The translations under genes were made by a program, and so were the position numbers. From NCBI GenBank assembly GCA_049999805.1, contig JBNGIO010006281.1, positions 136,817 through 200,816 of the forward strand: 64,000 bases of DNA. Reading direction: 5' to 3'. Positions 33,835 to 45,600 of this stretch are shown in pieces. The DNA is from Folioceros fuciformis. Its lineage: Eukaryota; Anthocerotophyta; Anthocerotopsida; Anthocerotales. The notes below the pieces were generated by a model that was not told the DNA's origin, did no database searches, and worked only from the letters and a program-made list of their open reading frames with translations. Every line of letters starts with the position of its first letter. Positions within the stretch are counted from its first letter, which is position 1.

Positions 33835-35420
33835 ATGGGGAGACCTCCAGGTGGTCCTGTTTTCAGGTTCACGCAGAGAGAGGTAATTCCCTGGCATGTT
33901 GCATGTGTGAGATTTGTCCGGAAAGAAGCCTCGAAGAACGTCTTCTTTGTGTTGTTTGCGGCAGATTGATGAGATGAAAAAGGCCCTGGTTGAATCTGGT
34001 GGCGCTACGCCCTCAACGGACGTTATAGCAAGCCTCCAACAGTCCTTCAAGTATGCCCTTATAATGCAGCACGTTGTAAGCTTTGGGCGGAGTTTTCTCT
34101 CATCTTAGAGTTAGCTCAGTTGGCTCTCACGTTAGATTAAGCTCACATTTGGCATTTCTCAGTTTTTCCGATGAGCGATTGGGGCATAAGGAGATCACGC
34201 ACAAGCAGGTAACTTCTGTGTAGCACGAAAGGATGGGCTTCTGATCCTTTTTCCCGGGTGAATTCTTTTTGTGGACAAGTATGTTCTCAGCTAAAATCTC
34301 ACTTTTCCTGTAGGTGTGGAATTGGTTTCAAAACAGAAGGCAGCAACAGAAAAACAAAATCTCAAAGATGTCCGAGAAATTGGGTCATGAACACACTCCT
34401 TCTCCAGGTCCTGGGAGACCACCAAAGAACCCTCATACCATCCCTGCAGGTAACTTCTTTTGTCATCCGGGCATATTTGACCTGGTTACGAAACGTTTGC
34501 TCATTGCATTTTTCGCTTACCAAGCACTGGCCATTCTATGGGGCTTCAGTGAGAAAGCCAGATGGACAACCTATGGAGTTTGAAGCTAAATCTATCAGAG
34601 ATGGTGCATGGTATGCTCACTTGGGGGGGAGCCGACTTTTGTGTTTCTGACGCTGAACAGTTCTTAATGTTGCCCATTCGTCTCACCAAGCTTGTTACTG
34701 AATCCAGGTATGACGTTTCGGAGTTCATCTCGCACAAGCTTTTAGAAACTGGTGAGCCGGTATGTTGGCGGCAATCCACTTGAATGAATCAGTTGGATCG
34801 AAGGTACAAGTTAAGCCAGAAAGCTTTGAGAAACTCCTTATCTCTGTCATCTGCAGGAGGTGAGAGTCAGGTACTCTGGATTTGAGGCCGAAGAAGATGA
34901 ATGGGTTGATTTGAAAACATCGGTACGGCAGCGATCCCTACCTTGCGAAGCCACTGAGTGTGTAGCTGTCCTTCAAAACGACCTAGTCCTTTGTTTTCAG
35001 GTACGGGCTACCATGATGTTCACACAGGGAATCAGAGACAGTGAAAGGAGGCTGCAGGTGAAATCGTTCTCATCTGAACGTGCACATACCACTTTAAAAT
35101 GTAGCAGGAGGGTCTAGACCAGGCTATGTACTTCGACGCTGATGTTTTGGAAGTCTCGAGAAGGAGGCACGATGCTCGTGGCTGTCGGTGCAGGTTCTGG
35201 GTGCGTTATCGGCACGATCAGTCGGAGGTATGGAAATGTTGGATGCATCTGTCGAGATACTCTTGACAGAGTTGTATGATTTCGAGCTCATGGCCCTCCT
35301 CGCTGTTGACAGGAGATCGTCCCTCTGCGAAAGGTGTGCAGAAGACCGGAAACAGAACACAGGTTAAGTCAAGTGACGAGGAAAATTGTTCTACCTGATG
35401 GATCAGTCGCAGACAATTAA
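33835..35420 (+). CDS. SAWADEE homeodomain protein (SHH1/SHH2-like)
   Basis: Nine exons give 266 residues: 33835-33882, 33965-34050, 34163-34208, 34314-34449, 34550-34610, 34708-34759, 34857-35000, 35108-35227 and 35313-35420. A divergent homeodomain occupies about 10-75 ([15 protein letters not shown], helix 3 [15 protein letters not shown]). A linker with [11 protein letters not shown]-hook-like, follows. The SAWADEE domain (about 108-240) shows [35 protein letters not shown] and [16 protein letters not shown]. In Arabidopsis SHH1 this tandem-Tudor-like fold reads H3K9 methylation with unmethylated H3K4 and recruits Pol IV for RNA-directed DNA methylation; SHH2 has a related role. The Cys/His residues of the SAWADEE zinc site appear present. 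SHH1 versus SHH2 cannot be decided here. Confidence 0.92.
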
Positions 35421-35552
35421 TCGAGCCTTTCCCAGAGGGCCAATTAAACGCCAGAGTCTTGTTATAGCGTCAGCTCAAGTCTGGTTTCAGGACTCCGACA
35501 TTCATACTTAATATTTGTTTAATTGTTTAGTCTTCCTATGTAGATGTACAAG

Positions 35553-35992
35553 TCATGATGCGGCCGAACCCTTTTCTCTTGAGATGACGCGGTCCATATT
35601 CACCACTCGCGTCTGCACCATGTGGAGCGTGTCGCTGAGTGACAGGATTCTCTTCCGGATGCTGCTTAGCCTACTGGTAGGCTGTGGTAGCAAAGGCATG
35701 GGCGTCATTTCCAACAGCTTGTCCAATTCTTTTCACAGAAACGCGTTACTATTAGTAACGTCATGAAAAAGTGAGGGTCATGAAAAAGGGAGGGAGTGTA
35801 AGGGCTGAAACGCGCAGCTTAGATCAGCAGCAAGCTGCCCTTACCACCGGTGAGCCGGTCGATGCTCGCAGCCAGTGCAGCTTGGCTGTTGCAGGCGCCC
35901 TCGATGCTGCCCTCCAAATCCCGGATGGCAGGTCCTAATACGGACGCGATTCCTTGTGCCACAGCCTGCGCGTCGTTGGCGGATTCTCCCAT
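35553..35992 (-). CDS. SNAPIN-like subunit of BLOC-1/BORC
   Basis: Two exons (35992-35845 and 35728-35553) give 107 residues beginning MGESANDAQAVAQGI. SNAPIN-type features are a short helical region PAIRDLEGSI...SQAALAASIDRLTGELDKLLEM, a middle PxPLLPQP turn and a second helix SIRKRILSLSDTLHMVQTRV. SNAPIN proteins belong to BLOC-1 and BORC, which act in endosome and lysosome or vacuole trafficking. The length is close to the family (about 110-140 residues). The gene is convergent with the SHH gene; only 132 bases separate the two stop codons. The assignment rests on pattern and length and could also fit another small coiled-coil BLOC-1 subunit. Confidence 0.7.
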
Positions 35993-36646
35993 CACCTTCC
36001 TTCAAGCTTGTTTCACCCTAGAAACGAAATGCAGCTGGCAAGGAGATAAGAGGTGTAAACTCGCGTTAAAGGCCGGGCAATGGATTTCTCCTCTCCAAAG
36101 ACATTTCTACATATAACCAGCGTTTCCCTGCCCTATGCGACGATTGCTTTGCCAGCAGATAATTGACACATGGGCCCATATCTATGTTGATGTGCGTGTG
36201 TGATCAGCTTGCCTGCTGTAATCAAACCAGAGCGGAGTTGGGGGCAGGCATCGTTCGGTGCAGGAGCTTCGCTTCCCTGGCGGATGAAAGTCTATCCTCA
36301 GTACAGCTGGGATACGCTTGCTATTCTGGAACTGAGAGTGCAACTGCAGTTTGGGTATGTACTTCTTGCGATATAGTCCGGGCGGAATGAGCTTCAAGCT
36401 TCCTTTCCCGGTGGTAGTGACGTGTATATCAGAATGTCCCTTCTACACTCCAGTTACGTCGGGGCAAGGTTGGCTGATTCGAACTCGGTTGTTCTCCATT
36501 CCCTGTCAAAGATATCTGTCCACTGTGCTGGACAGTGGAGGCGAGATTGTCTGCGGTACGCGGAATCCTCTCGTAGGAGGGAGTGTCTGATGAGCCGTGT
36601 TGGATACCGTATTAACGCGCCCTCCCACGCTCCCTGGAAATAGGTG
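35993..36646. other. Shared upstream region of SNAPIN-like and first CBL genes
   Basis: The two genes are divergent, so both promoters should be here. No clear TATA box or other site is recognised. Confidence 0.4.
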
Positions 36647-38406
36647 ATGGGCTGCCTGAACTCCAAGCCTGCCACGATCGTGCTGCCTCCCGGCTATGAG
36701 GACCCTGCAGTTCTCGCTGGGGAAACTGCTTGTGAGTTTGCGCGTTCTTGGAGGAACCAGGCGACGGTAGTTGGGCGTTTGTCGCCACCGTTCTGTTACT
36801 GGCTCACGCTTTCCTTCTCTTGCTGGTTGCAGTCAGTGTTAGCGAGGTTGAGGCCCTGTACGAGCTTTTCAAGAAAATCAGCAATTCTATGATTCACGAC
36901 GGCCTCATTCACAAGGTCACTTGCTTGTCTGGGGTTTGTATGGGTTCTGCTAGGGCACAGAGACGTGCTCATTTCGGGTGCCGGATGTTTAAGGCTATGC
37001 ATTGCTTTTCACGCAGGAGGAATTTCAGCTTGCTCTGTTTAGGAACAGCAAGAGGGAGAATCTGTTTGCCGATCGGGTATGGTTGAGCTTATGGTTCTGC
37101 TGCAGAGTCTGTTTGTATTGAGCTGTTTCCGAATGTGAAGGTGCTTCCCTGGTGGGAATAAGGGCTGGAGTCTGGTATCTGACTTGTGTCCTGCCTTAGT
37201 AGGTATTTGATGTCTTTGACACCAAGCGGAATGGTGTGATTGAGTTTGGGGAGTTTGTGCGATCACTCAGTGTATTCCATCCCAACGCCCCTTTTGAAGA
37301 CAAAATCAACTGTGAGTTGCGAGAGGGTTGCGCCAGAGTGGAAGGTAATCGTCCAGGTTGTTTTCGGAAATGACTGAAACTGTCTCTGTCATTTTTGCAG
37401 TTGCCTTTGTACTCTATGACTTGAGACAAACTGGCTTCATCGAACGGGAAGAGGTGGGAAGTTTGTAACCTGACCTGCTTTCGTCGCCTCTGTTGTGTTT
37501 GCTGGCACTTTTAAGTTTCCGAGGTGTAGGTAGCGGGCATGATTGGATTCGCACGTCAAATCCTCCATGCACAACATGATGCCGTCTAATGGGTCCGCAG
37601 TGACGTTGTTGTGCTCGGGTCACGACGCTTACTCTAGCGAATGACTTTTCCAGGTTCAACAGATGCTTGTGGCACTATTGTCGGAGTCTGATATGAAGTT
37701 TTCAGATGATGTCATCGAAGCTATTCTGGATAAGGTATGCACTTGTTGTTCCTTGCAGTAGCTATGCTTTGCTAAGGCACGTGAATGCGTACTTAGGTTG
37801 AGACTGTTAATGGCGAGGCGATTCTCTGTGAGCTGTGTGTTTGCTGGCGGCACTTAGTTGTGTGCCAGTCACTTTCTGCACAGCGTTAGAGATCATGCAC
37901 ACCAGCTTCATCACGTGTTAGTGTAACAGAGATAACGAGGTACATCACTTGATTAGACATACGACGAAATTTAAGAGGGAAGTGTGTTAAGAGCCTGCAT
38001 ACCTCTGTCGCGTGTGTGTTGACATGGTGGTTCTGAGGTGACCCCCTCATGGCGGGTGGGATACCAATCCATATTGTTTTCCTCCCTGCAAACTCTGATT
38101 GCCAGAAGCTTGTTTCGTTGTTGCAGACATTTGCAGAAGCCAACACAAAGTGTGAAGGCAGGATAGACAAGGAAGAGTGGGTTAGCCTTGTGCAGAAAAA
38201 TCCAGGGCTCATGAAAAACATGACCCTCCCTTACCTCAAGTAAGTCTTCTCACACACGTGGCCACTGGTGCTAAGTCTTGTGCCCAATAAAGCTTGATTG
38301 CCGGTGGAGAGGCATTTAGTTGCGCGTTGCAATGTGTGGATACAGGGACATCACAACCACTTTTCCCAGCTTTGTTTTTACCTCGGAAGTTGAAGAGATT
38401 GTTTGA
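36647..38406 (+). CDS. CBL: Calcineurin B-like calcium sensor, copy 1 (CBL1/9-like N-terminus)
   Basis: Eight exons give 214 residues, the standard CBL length: 36647-36731, 36833-36915, 37017-37076, 37203-37311, 37401-37453, 37654-37734, 38127-38239 and 38346-38406. The start MGCLNSK is the dual-acylation signal (Gly2 myristoylation, Cys3 palmitoylation) of plasma-membrane CBLs. EF-hand 1 has the family's long loop ([18 protein letters not shown]). EF-hands 2 and 3 are [18 protein letters not shown] and [17 protein letters not shown]-hand 4 ([12 protein letters not shown]) has lost acidic X and Y ligands. The C-terminal FPSF motif (TTTFPSFVF), phosphorylated by CIPK partners in known CBLs, is intact. 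CBLs bind Ca2+ and activate CIPK kinases that control ion transport. Confidence 0.95.
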
Positions 38407-40585
38407 AACTTAAAAATGCGAGCGCGTTTTCAAGTTCTGTATGCATCACGACGCTCAAAGAGTATCCACAGTTGCTTTCAAATGGTAGGTACTCCGGCCA
38501 TGCGTCGTCTTCTCGTGACTTAAAGTGGCATGGCCTCTAGTTGCAGCTATCAGATTGGGAAGTGTGCCTCAGGTAACTAAGTCATTTGAACTGGTTAGAT
38601 CTCGGCTGCTGTGGTTGTCAACTTAGAACTCCGTCCCGAATTCTGTCTATAGCCTGAGTAGCTGGCAACGCGTTATACCCAGCCTTGATAGGAAACCTCA
38701 TAGTGGAGACATAAATGAATATGGTTCCTTTTCACCTCTTGTAGAGTGAAGTTGTGTAAGATCGATCATGCGTGCTGATCCAGAACGTTCTCGGGAATCC
38801 ATTTGCAATCTTGGGTGCGGTGAAGGGAATCCGGGGGTAGGCCACTTCCTTTTTGTGATGTGCAACCGTATGCCAGTGCCGGCCGCCGTCTGTGATGATC
38901 CAAAGTAGTGTGTTGTCCAACGGAAGCGTTCTTTATAGGTGACAACACTACACGTGGTTTTCAGTGGAGCAAGTGGGCAGGCATCGCCTTCACAGCTAAT
39001 GCTCGAAACGGCTGAGTTGCGTGATTTTCTAAGAGTCATGTGCTCTCCAGAACCCGCCGCCGTTTTCTGTTGTGTCCTGCCCCTTGACTCTGCCTGCCCA
39101 TTGTTTTTTGTATCATGTATTTGTCACCATATTGGGTGATGTGAATCACAGTCGCAGGTATTGCCTTGCTCTGTTGCTACAGGCAGAAGGGTGAAAACCT
39201 AGGATGAGGTTGACGAGAAGTAGGCCATGCTTGTGCCGAAGAGATAGCAACATCAAATAAGTTGCTGGAGAGGTGGAACGGGGAGGAGAATGGGTATGTG
39301 CTCTTCCGTAGATTTTGCTACTGGAGCCTGGATCTAAGAATGGATGGATTGACTATAGATGGTGTCAGATTGCAATTTTACTGGTGCCTTTCGTTCATGT
39401 ATTTGGAACATGGACCTTGTTTGGGTTGAATTGGCCACTCTTGCATAGACAGTGAGGTCTAGCTTGCGGTTCTGGTAATTTTGTCAGGTGAGGCGTGGTA
39501 AGTTGCAGTCCGTCAGCATTCCTGCAACTGTCATCCATGGATGTCTCTCGAGATCTGGACAGTGTGTATCCAGCATGACCGCAGGTGTTTTGTGCAGACT
39601 GTTTTCTGTTGCACATGGTTCGAGTTAGAGGTTGCAAAACGTCTAGACGACGGACGCAGCTTTATCTGGTATCACCTTTACCAGGCGATAATTACGAGTT
39701 GCATGACTGGCCGCGTCTGGCAACTCACTCGTGGCTGAACCAACTCGTTCATCGGCTGTCATGCGAACAAAGTTTTGGTGTTCTGAGGAATGTGATTGGG
39801 TCTTGCTAGGATGAACACACCCAGTTGACCACTAAATTTCTTATAAACTAATAAAGCAGTGTATAATTGGTTTCTGGTTTCCGCGGATTAGCCAACTGAC
39901 AATAGAGAAGTTACTTGTGCACTTCTCCGTCATTCCTCTAAAGGTGTCAGCCTGTTCGAAGCACTTCTCCGCATGGTTCCACCCGGCTGTCTGCAGAATG
40001 CAAGTGCCACATGCAATGCAAGGTGAATTATAGTAGGTTCTAGAACCCTCGCAACTCTCGCTGCAACTGAGATACAGTACATCCTACACCGTAGTTTCTC
40101 CTACTGTTTCTCCTACCGGTGGAACGGGAGCCTGTAATGGATCGTAGGAGCAAGAGAGTGGCTTCTTGGCTACGGAGGCGATGGGCTGAAACCTCGCTCT
40201 TTCAAGATCCAGGTAAAGGGAACTTTTCCAAACGTGGGAGGATTCAGTGTTGAGCGTGCAGAGGCCAAGTCCTGTGTTCCGGCGCAACGTCCAGGCAGCT
40301 GGCTCCCTTTCTTTTAGCAGCTTTATATTTACTGTACTTTGGAGCCCGTAGTGGTGTGTACCTGTTCACTTGGGCTACATGTACCCCCGTTTCAGATGCA
40401 TGCATAGCTGGCTAATCGTTGCAATGGCGGACGCTGGTGGCACTCTCGCAAAATCCATCACCCATGCACGGCGTTGTGCGCACTTTGAGGGTGGCGGGCG
40501 TGGCAGTCAATGACAAACCGGCCTGTTGGCCAATCTTGTCTTTGATTGCGCATCCATCTCCCGCTGTGAGATAGGGATTGCGGCA
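38407..40585. other. Intergenic between the two CBL genes
   Basis: About 2.2 kb that must hold the 3' UTR of copy 1 and the promoter of copy 2. No protein family or repeat is seen. Confidence 0.45.
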
Positions 40586-42439
40586 ATGGGAGCCTCTTGT
40601 AGCACCGCGCCTGGTGGAATGAGATGTAACTCCCCCGACGAGCATTCAAGCTATGAGAATGCAAAGCTTCTCGCTAAGAAAACTTGTTGTAAGTTTGTCG
40701 TCGGCACGTGGACGACAAGGACTCAAATTGATCAGATCTTCCGTGCCTTCTTCTTCTGCATTCAACTCATTGCGCGCGCGCTGCCTGCAGTTAGTGTGAG
40801 TGAAGTTCAGGCCCTGTACGAGCTCTTCAAGAGAGTGTGCCCAACCCTCGACACCGACGGCCTCATCCATAAGGTGAGTCGTGCAGGTTTTTTCATGGGT
40901 TTGCTTCGGACAGGGAACTGCTCTCGTAGACTAGATGGATGCGTGGCTCTCCGGAGAGAGGTATTCAGCGAGTGTGGATGCGCAGGATGCTTTCAGGTCG
41001 GCTCTGTTCGTTTCTCCACCCGCAAAGGATGGAAAGAGGCGCGCGCAAAAGCCGAACATACTTGTGGAAAGGGTATTGCTGGTCCCTTGTTGCAGGCTTG
41101 TATTGTAGACACATTCCAAGTGACTCGTTTTGTGAACGTTTTGCTTCGTAGCCTTCTGTTGATATCGGCTCGTTACTGGCAAAAGTCCCACAGAATTGAC
41201 CTCTGTACAGATATTTGAAGCCTTTGACGGCAACCGACAAGGTGGGATTGGATTTCCGGAATTTGTGTGCTCCCTCAGTGTGTTTCATCCCGATGCTCCT
41301 TTCGCAGACAAAATTGCTTGTAAGTATCAACAGGCTCTGCTATAGTCGGATGACGTAGCTGTTTTTGTTTTCCAGCACATCTGATTTCAGTGAACGTCGT
41401 GCAGTTGCATTTGGACTATACGATCCCAAAGGACTTGGCTATATCGATCGCGCACAGGTTTAAGATCTGTTCCCGTGCTGTAGAGCTTTTCACCCTGATG
41501 GGCGACCAGGCTTTATGTGTTTTTTTGAAAATTCTCATGTAGCTCTAGGTCACTGATTGTGTCACTCTTTTGCAGGATGCATTTGTGTAGGCATGGACAC
41601 CTTTCAGCCATTTCATACCGTGTTCTACCATGATTTTATGCCCGTGCCCTGGTGAGTGTTTCCTTTCAGGTCAGGGAAATGCTTCTGGCGGCATTGGGAG
41701 AAACTGGCATGAAGTTTTCCGATCAAGTTCTGGAATCCATTCTTGATTCGGTAGGGGATTGGCTGCTGCTTAAGAATGTGTTTGCACTTGCGATTTGTAA
41801 TCAGCGCCATTCCTCATCGGCTCCTATCCTTGCGCACTTTCAGCATCTTTGCCGTGATCGCACACGTGTGCCCTGGCAGCGGTAAGTTACCTTCGGCAAA
41901 GTTTCTGCACAGCATTACAAACGATGCATGACAGCTTGGCCACCTGCGAATGTGCAAGGCAGGGGGAGAGGTACCGTTACTATTGCCATGGTTCTGCAAA
42001 TCTGTTGAAGGCGGGGTGACCCAGATTTGAGCCTTGCGGCTTTGTCGTATCCCGTCAAATTGCTTGACTATAGGTTGACAGAGTTTTCTGAGCTACTTTT
42101 CCAACCATGACATTTCCTGGCTGTTTTTGTTCCAGACTTTTGAGGAAGCCCAGCCAAAGCATAAAGGCAAGATAGATAAGGAAGAGTGGACTGCTCTTGT
42201 TACGAAGAACCCGGCCATCATAAAAAATATGACCATACCCCAACTCCGGTGAGCGTTCTGTTCCCCAAGGCCCACCATTGATGGGCCCCAAAGTTTTGCG
42301 CTTAGAACCCACGGCATAATCAAGTGATAATTCTTCAATGTGCAGAGAGGTGACGAAAAGGTATCCGGACTTCGTATTCTACTCTCAGATTCCCGAATCT
42401 GAAACGTACTTACAAATAGAAAAGAGACCGAATACGTAA
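40586..42439 (+). CDS. CBL: Calcineurin B-like protein, copy 2, divergent
   Basis: Eight exons give 240 residues: 40586-40688, 40791-40873, 40986-41072, 41211-41319, 41405-41457, 41670-41750, 42136-42248 and 42346-42439. Exons 2, 4, 5, 6 and 7 have the same lengths as in copy 1, so this is a tandem duplicate. Exon 3 is 27 bases longer, adding nine residues rich in Lys/Arg/Pro after EF-hand 1. The N-terminus [11 protein letters not shown] keeps Gly2 but not Cys3. EF-hand 3 ends in Gln ([12 protein letters not shown]) instead of Glu. EF-hand 4 ([12 protein letters not shown]) has Lys at ligand positions. The C-terminal FPSF box is YPDF, and the tail is extended by about 13 residues. The reading frame and splice sites are intact. 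It may be a calcium-insensitive or altered CIPK partner. Confidence 0.9.
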
Positions 42440-42657
42440 ACCATTATTTACAGATTCCAGATTGTTCGTTGATATAATGTACATTGGAAGGATCGTCTTG
42501 GGATACAGCCTAGGCGTCTGGTCGTGATCACACATCTGTCACAGTATGTAAAGCATATATCGTGAATATCCAGCTGGAGTCATTGTAACTATCTATTCAC
42601 TACGAGATAAACTGATATGGAATGCCCAACTGTCCAGGCAACTGCTAACCTACTTCA

Positions 42658-45600
42658 TCAACCCGAATAAAATGCTCGGGTACCCAGAAACTCCGAACCA
42701 TTGCCAGCGAGCTCGATAAGAGGCGGCCGTGAACCCACCGGTGAGGACATAAGCGAATGCATGCGATGATCTCCAGCGAAAGGGCTGATTGCCCTGGACG
42801 ACCTGTCCTTTCCTGGATGTAGAGGACTCCTGCCGATCAGGTGCCTGCGAATGTCTTCCAAAAAGGAGCTTTCGCTCTTTTTCTCCTTCCAAGGTTTCCT
42901 CTCCATGTATTGAGTCGAACTCGGCCTTGCACTGTTTTCGTAACTTCTGTCAGGAGTCAGCTGGGGGGAAGGGACCTTCATGTGGCCAGGGGAATTGCGA
43001 ACCAAAAACTGTTTCTGGATTCCGTTCAGAAACGAGACTCTGCTCTTTTGGACCGAGCTGTCCCTCTGTCCCTGCAGCTTCTGGGGGGCTCCGGAGTCGG
43101 CAATACCAGAAGGGAGGCCACGGGCGTCACCAGTAAGATCCTCCCCCATGGTTCGTCCTTTTTGGTCGGCATTCTTCACAGCAGTTTTCCTGCGCAGCTT
43201 GCCAGGGAATAGAGACTGAAAAGTGGGTATCGCCGTCTTCACCTTCTCTGCCGACAGATGCCTTTTCACCTTCAGATCTTCCGGCCTAATCTCAGCAATT
43301 TTGGTCGCAGTGCCATCACTAATTTTCCTGCCGGGCAACTGATGCTTCCACTGTGTAGCGTCTGTGTTTTTACTGCCGGCTGAGGACACCCTTTGCTGCA
43401 CCTGTTGCTCAGTGGGCAACTGATACTTTCTCCTGATATTGCTGAGCTCTTTGGTACCCGACTCTGGCCAGTCGTCCACCACATTCACTGTCCAGCTATT
43501 ACAATCTTCTTCGGCGCTTTCGAACGCAGACTCTGAGTCACTGCTTGGTTCGACACTGGCAATGTCACTGCGGTCTTCGTCTACATCCCACGAACCTCCT
43601 CCAAACCGTCTGTCCTTCCGCTTGTTTCTCTCGGAGCGCTGGCTGTTGAGATGTCTCAATCGTTCGCGGGACACTCGTCTCGACCTTGTCATCTGAGATC
43701 CTCTATCGTGAAACCTCTTGTAGGGTGAGTCGGCATCGGCAACACTCATCAGAGAAGGATCACCGCTCTGTCTCATAGGGCCGGAATAGCTCATGACTGC
43801 ATCTGCCCTCTTGGCAGTCTTTGGAGAGATGGTGGGCCTAGGCGGACATCTCACCTTTCCCATGGCGCTGACATTTCCGTCTATTTCCATTGCTCTGGCG
43901 CTTCCATATTTGCTTAGTGAATCTTTGCTGCTAGAAGTTTTAATACGGCCCACCAGATTGTCGGGGTGCTGTAGTTTTATTGGGCCTGAGTGGCTCGTGT
44001 CGGTGCTTCCGTCGAGCTTCTGCCATTCAGACGTCTCCAGCGTTTTGGCCCTGGATTCCGTGCCTGAAGCACTACATTCCCCGCCCTCATGATCACCCGT
44101 TGCCTCAGACAAATATTGTGAAAGCTCCACTGTGTCCAAATCCTTGTATAAACCAGCGGTCCGTCGATGCCTTGAAAATCCCATGGGAGCAACCTTCCTG
44201 TCTGTTCCCGCGTCACACTTGTATCTGGAAGGGTCGACTGAAGGAGGACTGAGTCTGGACGTAATGTTAATTGGCCGAGGACTCTGCAGCTCTTCCTTCG
44301 ACGTAGGTGTCTTCCGAGACTTGGGTGAAACGTCATTCGACGCTTGTCGGAGCCCTCCCGTCTGGCGAAGCCGGGTGCCAGCCTCAAGCAGTCTACTTTG
44401 CTCGATGGCATGACGACCCTTGACCTGCTCCACCGTTGCTCTTAGATGCGACATGCCTGACTCCAAATCCCGCACCTTCTGCTCAGCAATCTCAGTTCTG
44501 GACTTCCACTCGTCCGCCCGATCAGCCGTGGCTCTCAAGTCAAGAAGGGTTGACTCCAGCTCAGAGACTCTCTGCTCGGCCAGTGTGGCTCGTGATTCCC
44601 AGACCGCATGTTGCGTCGCGGACGCTCTCATACTGTCAAGGCACGACTCCAATTCGCACACTCTCTGCTCAGCTGTCTGGGCTCTTGATTGGGACAAGGA
44701 CACCTGGTGATTTCGAGAAGTTAGAGTGATTCAGACATCACGGTACAGGGGGACGACTCCAACGACGCCAGGAAAGGAGCCGAGCTCACCTTTGTTTGAA
44801 GCGTATTAGAAAGAGTCTCAGCACGTAATGCACGTTCTTCCCATTCTGCGCAGGATTCTGACAGGTTGCGCATGTCTTCGGAAACATGGTGCAAAATTTC
44901 CTGAACTTGAGACCACTGTTCGTTTTCTTGATGGAATTGCTTCAAAATGTTCCGGATAGCAGTCATAGCCCGTTCCTCAGCCCTTCTTTCTTGATCTGAA
45001 AGGCCACATTCAGCCTGTTGAATGGCATGTTGTCGAGGTTCTCGGGTTGATGGTTCCTGGGCACAGCGGCTGTCGGCATCAGAGAACGCTGGAGATTTCA
45101 ACGAAGATACCACTGGCAAGAAGGTCAAGTTTTCGAGGGCCACGTACCTGGTCACTCGTGCAGAGTCTTGAAGAGTCTCGTTCTTCGTGCAGCTTAACAT
45201 TGGGAGGATCAGATTGAGCACTGTTGTGACCATCGCGTCCTTCAACGCCAAGTGCATCCATCTGGCGAACGTTTCCTATCCTCAGTACGTCTCGTCATGC
45301 TAGCGAACCATGTTTCAAAAACACGCGTTCAAGCCTCCCGACCGAAAACGAAGTTGCTCACCTCACAGCTGCTGCCACTCTCGCCAGCAAATCCTCTGCC
45401 ACTGACCTCCATCAACTTGTCAATACTGCTAGCGACGTCCATCTTAAACGCAAATTTAACAGACCGCCTGGGCGCTTCACTTGCATTCTACGGCAACATC
45501 AGGAGATGAAAGGTCAGGACCTGCTATCAGGGTACTACTGCACAACCCACCTCCAAGAGACAGAAATCACAGACCCTTCTCACTTACGGAAGGAAGTAAT

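Noticed and set aside
42658-44703. Separate gene starting at 44703
   Set aside because: That codon is GTG directly after a CAG acceptor and continues the phase 0 series of upstream exons.
43272-44729. Several plus-strand frames of 80-145 codons
   Set aside because: They are antisense shadows of the last exon of the coiled-coil gene.
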